Below are positions 5,890-6,616 of a stretch of 6,616 nucleotides of DNA, piece by piece. Every line of letters begins with the position of its first letter. Positions within the stretch are counted from its first letter, which is position 1. The stretch lies in the NCBI GenBank assembly GCA_903910215.1, contig CAIVYV010000170.1, positions 1 to 6,616 on the forward strand, in the 5' to 3' direction. This DNA is from an uncultured Pseudomonadota bacterium (GTDB lineage Bacteria; Pseudomonadota; Gammaproteobacteria; Steroidobacterales; Steroidobacteraceae). Below the pieces are notes generated by a model that ran no database searches, had not been told where the DNA came from, and worked only from the letters and a program-made list of their open reading frames with translations. The position numbers were made by a program, and so were the translations under genes.

Positions 5890-5909
5890 ACGGCGTCGAC
5901 TGTTATAGT
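5881..5909 (+). promoter_or_regulatory. tolC promoter with extended -10
   Basis: TGGTCA (5881-5886, 4 of 6 matches) and TATAGT (5904-5909, 5 of 6) are 17 bp apart. TG at 5901-5902 forms an extended -10 (TGtTATAGT). Transcription would start near 5916, about 20 nt before the tolC ATG. This is the best promoter match in the window. Confidence 0.65.
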
Positions 5910-5920
5910 GATATATAACA
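5901..5920 (+). promoter_or_regulatory. Candidate operator: inverted repeat covering the tolC -10 and start site
   Basis: TGTTATA and its exact reverse complement TATAACA are separated by 6 nt (GTGATA). The repeat covers the -10 hexamer and predicted start site, where a bound protein would block RNA polymerase. The half-sites equal those of the enterobacterial Zur box, but that box has 1 nt between them, so the regulator is not identified. AT-richness of a promoter alone could produce part of this symmetry. Confidence 0.45.
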
Positions 5921-5936
5921 CCCTCTGAGGATTCCT

Positions 5937-6616
5937 ATGAAGCGCGTACTCGGGCTGTCGCTCGGACTCATCATGGCCGTCTCGACGGCCGCCGCTGAAG
6001 ACCTAAAGGCCGTCTACGAGCGCGCCTTGGCCAACGATCCGCAGATCCGCGAGGCCGAGGCGCTGCGGCGTGCGACGCGCGAAGCGAAACCTCAGGCGTG
6101 GGCAGCCATCCTGCCGCAGATCTCGGGCAGCGCGAGCCGAACCAAGGCCGAATCCGAGGTCGAAGGTCAGTTTCCGCAAGAGATCGTCCAGAACGGTCAA
6201 ACGGTCGTCTTCAACTTTCTCTCCTCGAGCAACTCCAAACCGGAAACCGATCGTTGGAGCCTCGACCTGCGCCAGAGTCTGATCTCCTGGGACAATTGGG
6301 TCGCGATCAAGCGCGCCGATCGTCAGGTCGCGCAGTCGGAAGCCGACTACCAGGCAGCCGAGCAACAGTTGATCCTGCGAGTGTCGGAGGGTTACTTCAA
6401 CGTGCTGGCCGCGCAAGACACCGTCGATGCGCAGGCCTCCTCGCTCGAGGCCATCTCGCGCCAGCTCGAGCAGGCAGAGAAGCGCTTCGAAGTCGGTCTC
6501 ATCGCTATCACCGATGTCCAGGAAGCGCGCGCCGCGCGAGACAGTGCCGCAGCCGCCGTCATCGCCGCAAAGCGCCAACTGGCCTCGACTGAAGAGTTTC
6601 TGCGCGAAATCACAGA
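5937..6616 (+). CDS. tolC: TolC family outer membrane efflux channel (5' part, cut by the window end)
   Basis: The frame starts at ATG 5937, with TGAGGA 5 nt upstream, and is open through 226 codons to the window edge. Residues 1-20 are a signal peptide (MKRVLGLSLG...STAAA). The mature part begins EDLKAVYERALANDPQIREAE, the usual start of TolC proteins. Clear family marks are LPQISGSAS (59-67), LDLRQSLISWDNW (109-121), RVSEGYFNVLAAQD (148-161) and RFEVGLIAITDVQEARA (183-199), the last nearly the same as in E. coli TolC. TolC trimers form the outer membrane exit duct for drug efflux pumps and type I secretion. About half of the protein, including the second structural repeat, is beyond the window. 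The stretch between the first two beta strands (about 65-105) is roughly 20 residues longer than in E. coli. Confidence 0.93.
   Translation, partial: MKRVLGLSLGLIMAVSTAAAEDLKAVYERALANDPQIREAEALRRATREAKPQAWAAILPQISGSASRTKAESEVEGQFPQEIVQNGQTVVFNFLSSSNSKPETDRWSLDLRQSLISWDNWVAIKRADRQVAQSEADYQAAEQQLILRVSEGYFNVLAAQDTVDAQASSLEAISRQLEQAEKRFEVGLIAITDVQEARAARDSAAAAVIAAKRQLASTEEFLREIT

Noticed and set aside
6003..6578. 191-residue - strand frame and a 164-residue + frame inside tolC
   Set aside because: Both are shadows of tolC, which has signal peptide and family motifs in its own frame.
1..6616. tRNA, rRNA, CRISPR arrays, insertion sequences or attachment sites
   Set aside because: No cloverleaf, regular repeat array, transposase frame or flanking direct repeats were seen.

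Overview
The window reads as a dense, GC-rich stretch of a proteobacterial chromosome. An envelope-rich gene set, a TolC with Enterobacteria-like signature stretches and the order Pcm-like methyltransferase / rhodanese / tolC suggest a gammaproteobacterium of the Xanthomonadales / Nevskiales / Steroidobacter type. That placement is inferred from gene content and codon style only. All confident genes are on the + strand.

Layout. Positions 1-151 hold no confident gene: a weak promoter candidate, a good ribosome binding site, and a possible divergent secreted-protein start on the - strand. From 152 to 4801 four genes are packed with almost no gaps. They encode a 922-residue exported M16 zinc metallopeptidase, an 84-residue DUF2282 protein with a signal peptide and four cysteines (bufferin precursor BufA1), a DUF692 multinuclear iron oxidative enzyme (BufB) and its DUF2063 partner (BufC). 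Start and stop codons touch or overlap at each junction (2-nt gap, TTGA, GTGA), and a hairpin-plus-T-tract terminator lies 22 nt after bufC. The last three form a minimal biosynthetic cassette for a copper-binding ribosomally made, post-translationally modified peptide (RiPP). The unusual part is that it is tightly joined to a periplasmic protease gene.

From 4872 a second group begins: a Pcm-family methyltransferase lacking the usual active-site motif, a single-domain rhodanese with an intact catalytic Cys, and, behind its own promoter, the 5' part of tolC, which runs off the window end. The promoter proposed for the methyltransferase is superimposed on the bufC terminator. The tolC promoter carries two perfect inverted repeats, one over each promoter hexamer.

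Working together (inference): BufB and BufC would modify the cysteines of BufA1 in the cytoplasm, and modified BufA1 would be exported to chelate copper in the periplasm. The M16 protease, in the same compartment and probably on the same transcript, could process, turn over or protect against misfolded envelope proteins, possibly including the bufferin. The methyltransferase, rhodanese and TolC look like a separate housekeeping neighbourhood.
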